Below are positions 1-7,371 of a stretch of 64,000 nucleotides of DNA, in pieces (position 1 is the stretch's first letter; each line of letters starts with the position of its first letter). This DNA comes from Hyphomicrobiales bacterium (GTDB lineage: Bacteria; Pseudomonadota; Alphaproteobacteria; Rhizobiales; Rhizobiaceae), in the NCBI GenBank assembly GCA_002401155.1, contig NVSG01000007.1, forward strand, positions 27,555-91,554, written 5' to 3'. The notes under the pieces are model-generated. The model worked only from the letters and a program-made list of their open reading frames with translations, had not been told where the DNA came from and did no database searches. The translations under genes were made by a program, and so were the position numbers.

Positions 1-79
1 TAACTCTGCGCATCGGCGTATCACCGACAACGTTAAGACCTATTCAGCCACGTTAAAAACAAAGAGCATCGCACTTTTG

Positions 80-574
80 TTAGTTGATTTGCAAAGACAC
101 TTCGCCCAGCATATTTGTCCAAATTACCTGCTGGTCAAAATTACTATTGAAGCGTTCCTCCACGCAGTACCAACTTCGAATTCGTGCATTACCCGCATCT
201 TCTACCAACACATTTCCAGCTATCGCCATTTTTTTCCAAATTGGCTCTGCATTGCGTTGAAGATTATTTAGGCTGACGTAATTCGGCGCATTTAGTAAAG
301 CATGTGCATGCAGATTGCTGTTCATGTGTTCGAAAATTATAGCTCCGTGTAATAGTTTCTCCATCGGCTTTTTTTGCCAACGCGAACCTGCAATTTTTCG
401 ATTTATGTGAGCAAAAAATCCCGCTAGTTTATCTGTTGCTTTGTTCTTAGAAAATTCATCATTGAAGACAAATGTCACAAAGAAACGCGGGTCTATTCGT
501 TCAATCATGTTGATTACATGTGTGCTGTAATCGTGCTTCTGCTGCTGTGTGTTTCGCATAATCATATCTTTCAT
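80..574 (-). CDS. HUH-motif protein, rolling-circle Rep/relaxase-like
   Basis: This 164-residue protein carries a hydrophobic strand at residues 31-38 (FFVTFVFN) followed by HAHAL at residues 89-93, the order of motif 1 and the metal-binding HUH motif of rolling-circle replication and transfer enzymes. A stretch around residues 55-70 with GSRWQKKP resembles small plasmid and phage Rep-like proteins I recall from rhizobia. The expected third motif, a catalytic Tyr with a nearby Lys, is not convincing: Tyr136 sits in WYCVEER, with Glu where Lys is usual. The protein may be a degenerate or regulatory member. It lies alone at the left edge of the island. Function is inferred from motif order only. 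Confidence 0.45.
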   Translation of the reverse strand: MKDMIMRNTQQQKHDYSTHVINMIERIDPRFFVTFVFNDEFSKNKATDKLAGFFAHINRKIAGSRWQKKPMEKLLHGAIIFEHMNSNLHAHALLNAPNYVSLNNLQRNAEPIWKKMAIAGNVLVEDAGNARIRSWYCVEERFNSNFDQQVIWTNMLGEVSLQIN

Positions 575-917
575 TTAGCTCGATAAAACCGAAGTCATCG
601 AACTTACTATTTATGCAATAGCAGCAGTTGAGCAGCGACAATTGTAGAACCAAGAACGGCGGTTATTTACCGCTAATTGGATTGCGATCAGACACTCATT
701 TTTTGAAAAATTGGCAGCATAAATAGGTTGGGGAGATTTATTCAATTAGTTACAAATAGTGTGTTTGGTGTTGCAACCAACTTTTCGTATGTCGTGTTAC
801 ACGACACTCAGTTTGCATTTTTGCACGCCATTGAACCACATCGCATTTCATTCCAATTTCCTTGCTGCTTAGATAAATACCATTGCTGCTTAACTAGCAG
901 TGGCAAAGGAGCAAGTT
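575..917. other. Intergenic region with a 17-bp palindrome
   Basis: No convincing gene is seen here. The stretch separates a leftward gene from a rightward one, so it should hold both promoters, and it contains a perfect palindrome at 790-806 about 110 bp before the next start codon. Confidence 0.6.
790..806. promoter_or_regulatory. 17-bp perfect palindrome, copy 1
   Basis: The sequence TGTCGTGTTACACGACA is an inverted repeat of 8 bp around one central base. The identical 17 bp recurs at 7210-7226 and I saw no third copy. Its position upstream of the small gene at 918 fits an operator for an island regulator such as the XRE protein, but the cognate protein is not shown by the sequence. Confidence 0.6.
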
Positions 918-1334
918 ATGCAAAATTTAGAAATCATACCCATTCCAGATTCAGATAATTCAACATATCTCACACTATTGGAGTTAGCATTTCGGATTTA
1001 TTTCGAAGAGGGTTTAGTCAAAAGTCAGCAGGAATTCTCGACCCGTATATTAGGAATGGGTCCAAGTTATTTCTCCTGCATGCGAGCCAGAAAGCGAACA
1101 CCAGCGAGTGCCGTGTTAGAGCGACTTTTAAAGCAAACCCGGTTATTTTTGGTTTCTTGCGAGCGCAATCCATATTTTGGTAAGACATATTCTGTCCGTC
1201 TCAATCAAACTCACCACCGTCTAAATGGGCTTGCCGATACGCTGGAAGATGAATTGCTGATATGGGAAATAAGTCCAATTATGGAGTTCAAAACCAACAA
1301 AATGCGTGAATTACCAGAGACCAAAAATGGTTAG
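918..1334 (+). CDS. Small conserved hypothetical, DUF6626-like
   Basis: The start at 918 is chosen because AAAGGAGC lies just before it, whereas an upstream in-frame GTG at 900 would include that ribosome binding site. The 138-residue product has a helical core (ELAFRIYFEEGLVKSQQEF) followed by a segment with the pattern GMGPSYFSCMRARKRTP, which matches my memory of rhizobial DUF6626 proteins, thought to be helix-turn-helix-like. The C-terminal third is unlike anything I know. It is followed 69 bp later by another small gene on the same strand, so the two may be co-transcribed. A DNA-binding role is a guess. Confidence 0.5.
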   Translation: MQNLEIIPIPDSDNSTYLTLLELAFRIYFEEGLVKSQQEFSTRILGMGPSYFSCMRARKRTPASAVLERLLKQTRLFLVSCERNPYFGKTYSVRLNQTHHRLNGLADTLEDELLIWEISPIMEFKTNKMRELPETKNG

Positions 1335-1403
1335 GGTTACATCAATTTGGAAAGCTCAACGTTTATCCAATATGTCCTTTGGTAAAAATCAAGGAACAAG
1401 AAC

Positions 1404-1796
1404 ATGAGGTTCTCTGATTATGCAGTCCAACCAAGTTGGAAAAATCACAAAAAATCCAACTTGGTTGGTGCCAATCTAATAGCAAGAGATCGTCTTTTAC
1501 GCATTTATGAAATTGTGAGTGTGCTTGGATATGCGGATACACTTGAAATATTCGCGGATCGGTTTCTCAATTTGGAGTTAAAGAGCGTGGAATGGTTTTT
1601 AGCTGGTCACACAAGAAAGCTTAACCCAAATACAGTCGACTACCTGCAATCAAAACTTGTAATGGTACGCAATACGACTGCAGACGAAGTTGCAAATGCC
1701 GCTGACATCGATCAATTCAATCGTGCAAAATCTCTATACAATTTGGTGCAACTTGCGTTTGATTATTTGGATGAATTCAGAAAAAAACTTGGCTGA
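1404..1796 (+). CDS. Hypothetical protein, 130 aa
   Basis: I do not recognise this protein. It is predicted to be soluble and mostly helical, with no signal peptide or membrane segment. The region RDRLLRIYEIVSVLGYADT is followed by a helix pair ending near residue 85, loosely like the preceding gene's fold (one helix pair, a WFLAGHTRK stretch where that gene has YFSCMRARK), so the two could be distant paralogues acting together. A ribosome binding site (AAGGAAC) precedes the ATG. It is in the island, so transfer with the rest is likely. Confidence 0.5.
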   Translation: MRFSDYAVQPSWKNHKKSNLVGANLIARDRLLRIYEIVSVLGYADTLEIFADRFLNLELKSVEWFLAGHTRKLNPNTVDYLQSKLVMVRNTTADEVANAADIDQFNRAKSLYNLVQLAFDYLDEFRKKLG

Positions 1797-2062
1797 GTAA
1801 GGTCTGAAAATTCACTTGGTAGCGAACGTTCCATAATGCCACTTACGTAATTTTGAAACGATGGTGTGCCTAACGTCGGCTTAGAGCCCATTTCTACCAA
1901 GGCGGAGGTGTCGCAGTCTGACCGGATCGATGGATGAATTTCTGGCAATCATGTCCCAAATAAGCTGGCGTCAATCCCGGCGGCGGTTAAACAAAGGTTA
2001 GAATCAACTCATAAAACATACCATAACTGCGCAGGCAAACCGATCCACCTTGGAAACAAGCG

Positions 2063-3364
2063 TTAATTTGACCTAACCAAATCCTGAAAACACATACTTG
2101 CAATATCGTCCACATGGCGTGGAACGGCAGTCATTAGACCTCTTCCCGCTGAATCTTCCTGTATGTAGGGAAGTGTGTGTTGGCGAGAGATCATATAAAA
2201 ATCATCAAATGGTTTTGATTTTTGGAAAAACCACTTCTTTCGATCATATTCCTCCATCATAATAAATGGCACACGATAGATCGTAAAAAACTCATTCACG
2301 ATGTCCGAGAAAAATATTGCCCTTGAATATAGTAGTTTACCATCCGAAATAACCGTCGGAATATTATCAGCATTCTCACAGGTTATGACTTTGATGAAAT
2401 TATGAAATACTAGCGCGGTTTGCGTTGAAATTTGTGACAAATAAGCTGTGAAGAAATATGATTTCGTATGGTCAACTCGAAGCAACCTACAAGCCTTAAA
2501 CACAAATTCCATGGCGTTCAAATCACAGTATAACTCCTCATCCAAAACACCCTGCTTGTTGTTCACTGCCCTACTAAGTTCGTATGCAAGGTTTTCATTG
2601 ATTGGAGTTTCTTCTTCCATATCCAACATATGTTTTGAATCGAATCCTGATTGTATTTGCCCCTCAGATAATCCAAATTCAGATTTCATGCGTTCCAACC
2701 CAAAAGTGGCTAAGTCACGAAACGCATCGTCTTTGAAGGTGGCCGACTTGTATTTTATATGCCCAACTTCATGACCAATTATCTGGCAAAGAACCAGCAG
2801 TTCTAGGTTATCTTTTATCTTTCTGTTTGAAACTGTTTTTTGATAAAAATCAATGGGTTGATATTGAAGATCTTCGTACTTTTCTTCAAACGCCCCTAAA
2901 GTAAAATGGAGTATGCGCTCGCCGAATGTTAGAAAGAATTCTTCGGTTTGATTAGAATATTGCCGAAGTAAATTGACCATGTATGAGCATTGCCCAAATA
3001 TTTGAGAGAGGTAATCTCCTGCTGTAAAGCTATTGTATGCAGATTTACCTATGAAATCGACCTCACCCATCTCAATAACGATCAAAATTCGATCACTAAA
3101 AAAAATCGTTTTGGACCGATTGTTTTCATTTCTTCCGATGGCCAAAACTATGTTTGAGTTCGCGAAGATTTCTATAAAGCCGTAACTAGAGGTCACTGCA
3201 ATAAAAATATCATAGAAAATTTTCCCTTGAGTAGGGGAATAAAATTCAAAATCCGGATAAGATTGCCGAAAAACTGTTAGCTCCAAGGGAGATAATTCAC
3301 TTTCCGATTTGAGAAATGTGACTATTCCATTCTGCTTCAGACTTGATTTCAACCTGCTCACCAC
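2063..3364 (-). CDS. HExxH zinc metallopeptidase, soluble
   Basis: The 433-residue protein has a zinc-protease motif HEVGH at residues 198-202 in a helix (LLVLCQIIGHEVGHIKY) and, 75 residues later, EELYCDLNAMEF (276-287), which fits the helix supplying the third zinc ligand in gluzincin peptidases. There is no signal peptide or clear membrane segment, so it probably acts in the cytoplasm. The N-terminal 180 residues are mixed strands and helices and unrecognised. The best start is GTG at 3364, which makes the gene overlap the 3' end of the upstream small gene by 68 bp; no ATG exists before residue 99. The overlap argues for translational coupling. Substrate is unknown. Confidence 0.6.
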   Translation of the reverse strand: MVSRLKSSLKQNGIVTFLKSESELSPLELTVFRQSYPDFEFYSPTQGKIFYDIFIAVTSSYGFIEIFANSNIVLAIGRNENNRSKTIFFSDRILIVIEMGEVDFIGKSAYNSFTAGDYLSQIFGQCSYMVNLLRQYSNQTEEFFLTFGERILHFTLGAFEEKYEDLQYQPIDFYQKTVSNRKIKDNLELLVLCQIIGHEVGHIKYKSATFKDDAFRDLATFGLERMKSEFGLSEGQIQSGFDSKHMLDMEEETPINENLAYELSRAVNNKQGVLDEELYCDLNAMEFVFKACRLLRVDHTKSYFFTAYLSQISTQTALVFHNFIKVITCENADNIPTVISDGKLLYSRAIFFSDIVNEFFTIYRVPFIMMEEYDRKKWFFQKSKPFDDFYMISRQHTLPYIQEDSAGRGLMTAVPRHVDDIASMCFQDLVRSN

Positions 3365-3650
3365 CTTTCAAATAAATGAAAGTCCTACCTCGCGCAATGT
3401 AGGCTGCTAATATTATGGAAACCGACTCTATAACTTCCGGAAGTATCTCGAACGCAAATTGTACAACCTGTTCTCCAGACATCGCATTGTGTTCTATCTT
3501 CTCAAATTGAATATTGCCTTTAACCAAATCCGCGCTTAAATCTCCTATTTCAGATTGTTCAACTGAAATTAAAAGGAAATTAGCCATGATTTGCTCGCAC
3601 ATCTGGAGATGATAAAAATGATATGGGAATGAATCTACTTGCAATTTCAT
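3297..3650 (-). CDS. Small hydrophobic-helix protein coupled to the metallopeptidase
   Basis: The likely start is the ATG at 3650 (MKLQVDS); a later ATG at 3587 (MANFLLI) is also possible. The layout is an N-terminal strand (ANFLLISVEQ), a variable stretch, a hydrophobic helix of about 25 residues (VVQFAFEILPEVIESVSIILA), a beta hairpin (TFIYLKGGEQVEI) and a short C-terminal helix. This arrangement recalls the small effector-associated constant components described in bacterial conflict systems, which pair with enzyme genes, often peptidases. The resemblance is by pattern only. The gene overlaps the metallopeptidase start, so the two are probably made together. Confidence 0.5.
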   Translation of the reverse strand: MKLQVDSFPYHFYHLQMCEQIMANFLLISVEQSEIGDLSADLVKGNIQFEKIEHNAMSGEQVVQFAFEILPEVIESVSIILAAYIARGRTFIYLKGGEQVEIKSEAEWNSHISQIGK

Positions 3651-4020
3651 AATGTGTCCACTCTCAAATATTGATGTGGCCAACAGATTCTAACCCAAGA
3701 GGCTGACTGAATCACCATCTAACTGAAATAACGCTATTAGACGTCATCTGCGAGTTAAGGTAAGCCGTCAATTGAGCCATATTACGGTGGTGGCAAGATG
3801 AATAGTTCCGAGGAATGTTGAGGCGCATTTATCCATATAAAGAGATAAGAATGTTCGCTAATACTAGCTGCGTCGCTGGTTGAATAACAATCCAAATCGA
3901 AAACGTTAGTTTGTCCGCATAGCTGCCATTCATCAGTGTTGAACGGTGAGGCATATTTAGATCTCTTGCTGGACATGCTCGATACAGAATTGTTCACTTC
4001 TTTCAGACAAAGCCTTTGGC
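3651..4020. other. Non-coding stretch
   Basis: Between the small hydrophobic protein and the XRE gene, both on the minus strand, I see no gene with a credible start and codon pattern. It should contain the promoter for the metallopeptidase unit. Confidence 0.5.
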
Positions 4021-4371
4021 TTATTCCTTACTTTGCTCTTCCAACAAAACTTCACCAAGCTTTTGCCATAGCGCTAGTGTCAGCTCATCCATCTGCCCCG
4101 CAAGTACTTGCGATTGGATCACCAATTCCTGTCGTTTATTTTCAGGTTCTGAATTCTCAACACCATCAAAGAAATTACGCATTGGCACACCCAAAGCTAC
4201 GCTGATATCCAGCAACGTTTGGAAATTGGGAGCAGTCTTGCCGCGTTCAATATTGGACACCGTTTCAAATGCCTTGTTTATAACCTCAGCCAATTGCGGC
4301 TGGGTCATACCCTTTTGCGCACGTGCAGCTTTTACCCGCAGCCCGATTTTTTGTTTCAAGTTGTGTTCCAT
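4021..4371 (-). CDS. XRE-family transcriptional repressor
   Basis: A lambda-repressor-type helix-turn-helix fills the N-terminal half: the pattern RVKAARAQKGMTQPQLAE, then ETVSNIERGK and TLLDISVALGVP. The C-terminal 45 residues are helical and rich in Glu and Gln, likely for dimerisation. I prefer the ATG at 4371 (MEHNLKQ) because a TTGACC hexamer lies about 50 bp upstream and would place a promoter over the alternative start at 4407. Such proteins usually repress their own promoter and an element's functions. It is divergent from the exported protein at 4635, so the shared 260-bp region may be its control region. Confidence 0.85.
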   Translation of the reverse strand: MEHNLKQKIGLRVKAARAQKGMTQPQLAEVINKAFETVSNIERGKTAPNFQTLLDISVALGVPMRNFFDGVENSEPENKRQELVIQSQVLAGQMDELTLALWQKLGEVLLEEQSKE

Positions 4372-4634
4372 ACCCGAAACATAATTCCGACCATAAGGCT
4401 TGACCATGTAACTAAAATTCGTTATTTGGTCAACAATACGGCTTTAAATTTCTACAACTAGTTTATTGATCAACGTTTCAAGCCAATGTCGCCACAGGAA
4501 GGATGCCACATGTGTCGAATACTATTTGCCAACATGCCTGTTGCCCAAACATTACAAATGTGTGGTCTTTGTCCAATTTCCTGCCCCGTGTTCAATTTAC
4601 CAACCAGAAAACTTCAAATATTTTAGGGAATAGT

Positions 4635-5159
4635 ATGCGATTTCAAAAATCTATCATCACCATATTTATTGCAGCCGCAGTTTCAGGCATTAGTGCTCCA
4701 GCCTTTGCAGAATGGAATTTTATTCCATCTAAATCTTCGTTTGGCGATACAACATTTCAATTAATAGGAGTAAGCTCGCCATCACAAACCGCTGGACGCA
4801 CAGGTTTTTTGTTTCAGTGCAAGAAAGATAAAAAGACCTTCGGCATGTATGCGCTTTTTACCCAGCAAATCTCTGAGAGTGAATATTCGAAGATTCTTCT
4901 TGGTGAACCCCAGTTACTATTCCGTGTTGACCAACATGAAGTTATCAAAATGAAGGTTTATCCGGATAGATCAAATGAGGTGAGATTTATGCTGGCTGAG
5001 AATGATGACTTGTACAAAGTCATTGCGGCACTTCAATCTGCAAAAAATCAAATCGCTGTCGCAGTAAGCATCAATGATTCCGTACGCTATGAAAGTAACT
5101 TTGACAGGATAGGGCTCGATAACTCAGTTACCAAATTCGGTGCTGAATGTATCAAATAA
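4635..5159 (+). CDS. Exported hypothetical protein, 174 aa
   Basis: The start at 4635 follows AGGGA and gives a standard Sec signal peptide: MRFQK, a hydrophobic core, then APAFA before EWNF, so cleavage is expected near residue 25. The mature part has one Cys pair (in FQCKKDK and FGAECIK) that could form a disulfide in the periplasm, and alternating strands in between. I do not recognise the family; it resembles in outline the small periplasmic proteins related to invasion-associated protein B of rhizobia and Bartonella, but this is weak. It stands alone downstream of the divergent XRE gene. Confidence 0.6.
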   Translation: MRFQKSIITIFIAAAVSGISAPAFAEWNFIPSKSSFGDTTFQLIGVSSPSQTAGRTGFLFQCKKDKKTFGMYALFTQQISESEYSKILLGEPQLLFRVDQHEVIKMKVYPDRSNEVRFMLAENDDLYKVIAALQSAKNQIAVAVSINDSVRYESNFDRIGLDNSVTKFGAECIK

Positions 5160-5187
5160 CAAGCCTATCGGAAAATTAATAAGTCGA

Positions 5188-5410
5188 ACCGTTGGCGCGA
5201 AAACGCATTAAGCTGCTTAATCGCATTGAACAGCAGATCAGTGCCGCGGAAGCCAAATTGTGTGATGAGCAGTTTATGGAAGAAATCAAACGTTGGGTTC
5301 GCAACGAAGGAACCGGTGTTAAAGCTCTGGTTACAACTGAACGGCCGGTTCCGTAAGTGGTGGTGGAAAAACCAGCATGGCGCTTGTATGATTTCTCTAC
5401 GTGATGGCAA
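5188..5410 (+). pseudogene. Broken duplicate of the internal part of the gene at 6461
   Basis: These 223 bases match 6517-6738 with scattered substitutions and one extra base, near CCGGTTCCGTAAG where the intact copy reads CCAGTTCGCAAG. The insertion shifts the frame, and the copy lacks the start and the C-terminal part. It is therefore a non-functional remnant of a tandem duplication or of recombination within the island. Some of its codons form a spurious upstream extension of the exported protein gene at 5442. Confidence 0.85.
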
Positions 5411-5441
5411 CAGATTGATAATGATGAAGGAATACCCAAAA

Positions 5442-6110
5442 ATGAAATACCTTATTACTATTTTGATACTTCTTATTGGCGGATCTTGGTCTTCTTTCGC
5501 GAACTCAAATCCGCTAAATCAATGGAAGGTCTCCTGCCGCGCGACAACAGTGCACAAAGAAAGAAAGACTTGGATTTTTAAGACCGGAAAGAATAGATGC
5601 GGCAAAGGAACATCATTCGGACAACGAGCGGAAATTAAGTCAAACTCAATTTCCCCAAATCACAAAGGCTCATACGTTTTCGAATCTACGACAAGCATCA
5701 AAGCAAAATCCCCAAGAAAATTCAGTTTTTTTCAAATACATGATGGTCGGCATAATTTTTGTAATCCTCCATTATCCATCAATGTCTTGCCGAATGGTAG
5801 TTTGGAATTAAAAAGCGGTTTGCAAAATTCCAAAGAATGCAAAGTTAAATATGTATGGTCGAAAGGCGCATCTATAAAATTTGACGGTTCGAAACAACGC
5901 TTTAAGGTACGTTTAGATTTTGATGGAAAGGGCGGAATTATCACCAACGTTTGGGTAGACAAAAAATTGCAGGCTACTCAACTTTATAAAGTCATTAACA
6001 AAAGCTACGGTTCAAAAGGTTATTATTTGAAACACGGGTCATACTCTAGCGATAGTTTTAAATATGAAATCAGATCGAAAAATATGAGAGTAAAAAGGGT
6101 CGCAAGCTGA
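5442..6110 (+). CDS. Exported protein, polysaccharide-lyase-like jelly roll
   Basis: The true start is the ATG at 5442; longer readings only pick up the duplicated fragment upstream. Residues 1-22 form a signal peptide (MKYLITILILLIGGSW, then SSFAN). The mature protein of about 200 residues is strand-rich and Lys-rich. Its C-terminal segment KVRLDFDGKGG, then TNVWVDKK, then GYYLKHGSYSSD recalls the concanavalin-like jelly roll of polysaccharide lyase families 7, 18 and 20 and heparin lyase, where a YxKxGxY strand lines the cleft. Four Cys could pair as disulfides. Alginate or glucuronan cleavage is possible, but the assignment rests on one motif. Confidence 0.45.
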   Translation: MKYLITILILLIGGSWSSFANSNPLNQWKVSCRATTVHKERKTWIFKTGKNRCGKGTSFGQRAEIKSNSISPNHKGSYVFESTTSIKAKSPRKFSFFQIHDGRHNFCNPPLSINVLPNGSLELKSGLQNSKECKVKYVWSKGASIKFDGSKQRFKVRLDFDGKGGIITNVWVDKKLQATQLYKVINKSYGSKGYYLKHGSYSSDSFKYEIRSKNMRVKRVAS

Positions 6111-6215
6111 CCTAGTGGCGCTGTCTAATAGAGATTATCTCTAAATCGAACCACTGTTCGCCACAATAAATCATTAGATTTCATACTGTGGTGCAAACGG
6201 GAATATGGAAAGCCG

Positions 6216-6380
6216 GTGGTTCAACTTAATGAAGCCGAATTATCCGAAGAGGAACGTAAACTTCTTGTTGAACTACGTGAGATTGAAGCTGATCCAGAAT
6301 TGCAAAAACAAGCCAAAGAAGTTGCTGAGAATTGGAAGAGTTATGGTTTTACCGAATGTCCTGTTCCTGAATTGAATTGA
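6216..6380 (+). CDS. Possible small protein or gene remnant, 54 codons
   Basis: A reading frame open back to before 6200 encodes a charged, helical peptide (NEAELSEEERKLLVELREIE) ending in FTECPVPELN. No ATG is in frame; the first usable start is GTG at 6216 with a weak ribosome site. The amino acid make-up looks coded rather than random, so this is either a short gene or the 3' part of a truncated one. It sits 80 bp before the gene at 6461 and may share its transcript. Confidence 0.3.
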   Translation: MVQLNEAELSEEERKLLVELREIEADPELQKQAKEVAENWKSYGFTECPVPELN

Positions 6381-6432
6381 ACTCTTTTCAGGAAAACGGT
6401 CGCAATCTGATTCAGGTGGCTTTAGCAAATCG

Positions 6433-6457
6433 AGACCTCTACAACAAAAAGAGGTCT
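6433..6457 (+). promoter_or_regulatory. Hairpin covering the ribosome binding site of the next gene
   Basis: AGACCTCT (6433-6440) is perfectly complementary to AGAGGTCT (6450-6457) with a 9-nt A-rich loop. The right arm contains GAGG, the ribosome binding site of the ATG at 6461. If folded, the site would be hidden, so translation would depend on opening the hairpin. No T-run follows, which speaks against a terminator. Confidence 0.5.
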
Positions 6458-6460
6458 TAT

Positions 6461-6931
6461 ATGTCCATTCTATCAAAACTAACGCTTACTGCTACTTCAC
6501 CGCGCGAACCGATTACACCGTTGGCACGTAAGCGCATAAAGCTGCTTAATCGTATAGAGCAGCAAATCAGTGCTGCGGAAGCGGAATTGCGTGATGAGCA
6601 GTTCATGGAGGAAATCAAACGTTGGGTTCGCAACGAAGAAACGGGCGATAAAACCCTGATTTCAACTGAGCGGCCAGTTCGCAAGTGGTGGTGGAAGAAC
6701 CAGCATGGTGCTTGGATGATTTCTCTACGTGATGGCAATCGTCTCATTCCGCTTGGTGCCGACAAAACATCTGTTGAAGTTGGCGACATCGAACAGATGG
6801 TTACAACATTGGAAACACTACGCGATGCAGTAATTGCTGGTGAACTTGATACTCAGCTGGAAGCACTAATTGCTAGCAGAAAACCAATCACTACGCGCAA
6901 GCAAAAATCAGCAGCAAAGGCCAATGGATAA
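6461..6931 (+). CDS. Hypothetical protein, 156 aa, Trp-rich motif
   Basis: The start at 6461 has a good ribosome site (AAGAGG, 7 nt away). The product is a soluble helical protein: residues 17-50 (LARKRIKLLNRIEQQISAAE) look like a coiled coil, a central segment has VRKWWWKNQHGAW and then SLRDGNRLI, and the C-terminus is Lys-rich. The central Trp-rich part looks like a small strand-turn-strand module that could bind DNA or a partner. The family is unknown to me. A broken copy of its middle lies at 5188-5410. The next gene starts directly after its stop codon, so the two are translated together. Confidence 0.55.
   Translation: MSILSKLTLTATSPREPITPLARKRIKLLNRIEQQISAAEAELRDEQFMEEIKRWVRNEETGDKTLISTERPVRKWWWKNQHGAWMISLRDGNRLIPLGADKTSVEVGDIEQMVTTLETLRDAVIAGELDTQLEALIASRKPITTRKQKSAAKANG
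6517..6738 (+). repeat. Intact copy of the 223-bp intra-island duplication
   Basis: This segment, inside the gene at 6461, is the partner of the degenerate copy at 5188-5410. The offset between copies is about 1.33 kb and one base was gained in the other copy. Confidence 0.85.
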
Positions 6932-7150
6932 ATGAAAATCTCATTGGAAATTGACGCGGAATCCAGCGAACTAGAACCGCTTATTCGAATGCTGTTGCAC
7001 GGGCCAATTAGTGATACTGACGTTGCTAGAGCCAAGCAGCGTGAACAGACTTACAAAATTGCAGAATGCAATGCGCGAGTATCCCAAATATTTTTGGAAG
7101 GACATGACCGTAATCGGCGAAAGCAGCTGGCGAGTGAAGCGGCTAAATGA
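6932..7150 (+). CDS. Small hypothetical protein, 72 aa
   Basis: The ATG follows the stop codon of the upstream gene with no gap, which points to coupled translation and a shared role. The peptide is acidic at the N-terminus (MKISLEIDAESSELEPL) and basic and helical at the C-terminus (GHDRNRRKQLA). It has no signal peptide or membrane segment and no family I recognise. Confidence 0.5.
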   Translation: MKISLEIDAESSELEPLIRMLLHGPISDTDVARAKQREQTYKIAECNARVSQIFLEGHDRNRRKQLASEAAK

Positions 7151-7209
7151 GCACCACAGCAACCCTGTAAGCGTCACCAGCAGGGTTGCTGCTTCAATGT
7201 TATACTAAG

Positions 7210-7226
7210 TGTCGTGTTACACGACA
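7210..7226. promoter_or_regulatory. 17-bp perfect palindrome, copy 2
   Basis: TGTCGTGTTACACGACA, identical to 790-806. Here no gene starts close by: the site lies 60 bp after the gene ending at 7150 and about 100 bp before the tRNA half-copy. It may have served a gene now lost, or act in the element's excision or maintenance. Confidence 0.6.
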
Positions 7227-7326
7227 TACCAATCTGCACGCATTTGTCGTAAGTTAAATTAGCACAATAAATGCGCAGATATTGTATGTAGCTGAAATAA
7301 ATATAAAAAACCGATAGAACCCTAAA

Positions 7327-7371
7327 CTCCGAAGGCAGAGGTCGCGCGTTCGAATCGCGCCGAGTGCACCA
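7327..7371 (+). tRNA. 3' half of tRNA-Arg(CCG), attachment-site scar
   Basis: From the anticodon loop (CTCCGAA) on, the sequence reads as a correct tRNA: anticodon-stem 3' side, variable loop, a five-pair T stem (GCGCG/CGCGC) around TTCGAAT, acceptor strand CGAGTGC and the encoded ACCA end. The D arm and the 5' acceptor strand are missing; the bases before it (AACCCTAAA) do not fit. This is the form of an att site left when an element integrates into the 3' part of a tRNA gene. It is not a functional tRNA. Confidence 0.8.

Larger units (their letters stand above)
1..7371. mobile_element. Genomic island, right part, ending at a tRNA-Arg half-copy
   Basis: The stretch is visibly richer in A and T than what follows and holds mostly unrecognised small genes, a repressor, an HUH-type protein and a duplicated broken gene. 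It ends at 7327-7371 with the 3' half of a tRNA-Arg gene that has no 5' half next to it, which is what integration into the 3' end of a tRNA gene leaves at one junction. The other junction with the intact tRNA, and any integrase, should lie left of position 1. Chromosomal genes begin with the phosphate cotransporter. The left limit is unknown. Confidence 0.65.

Noticed and set aside
4503..4634. Longer N-terminal version of the exported protein at 4635
   Set aside because: The extra 44 codons contain no domain, and the downstream ATG has a ribosome site and gives a proper signal peptide.
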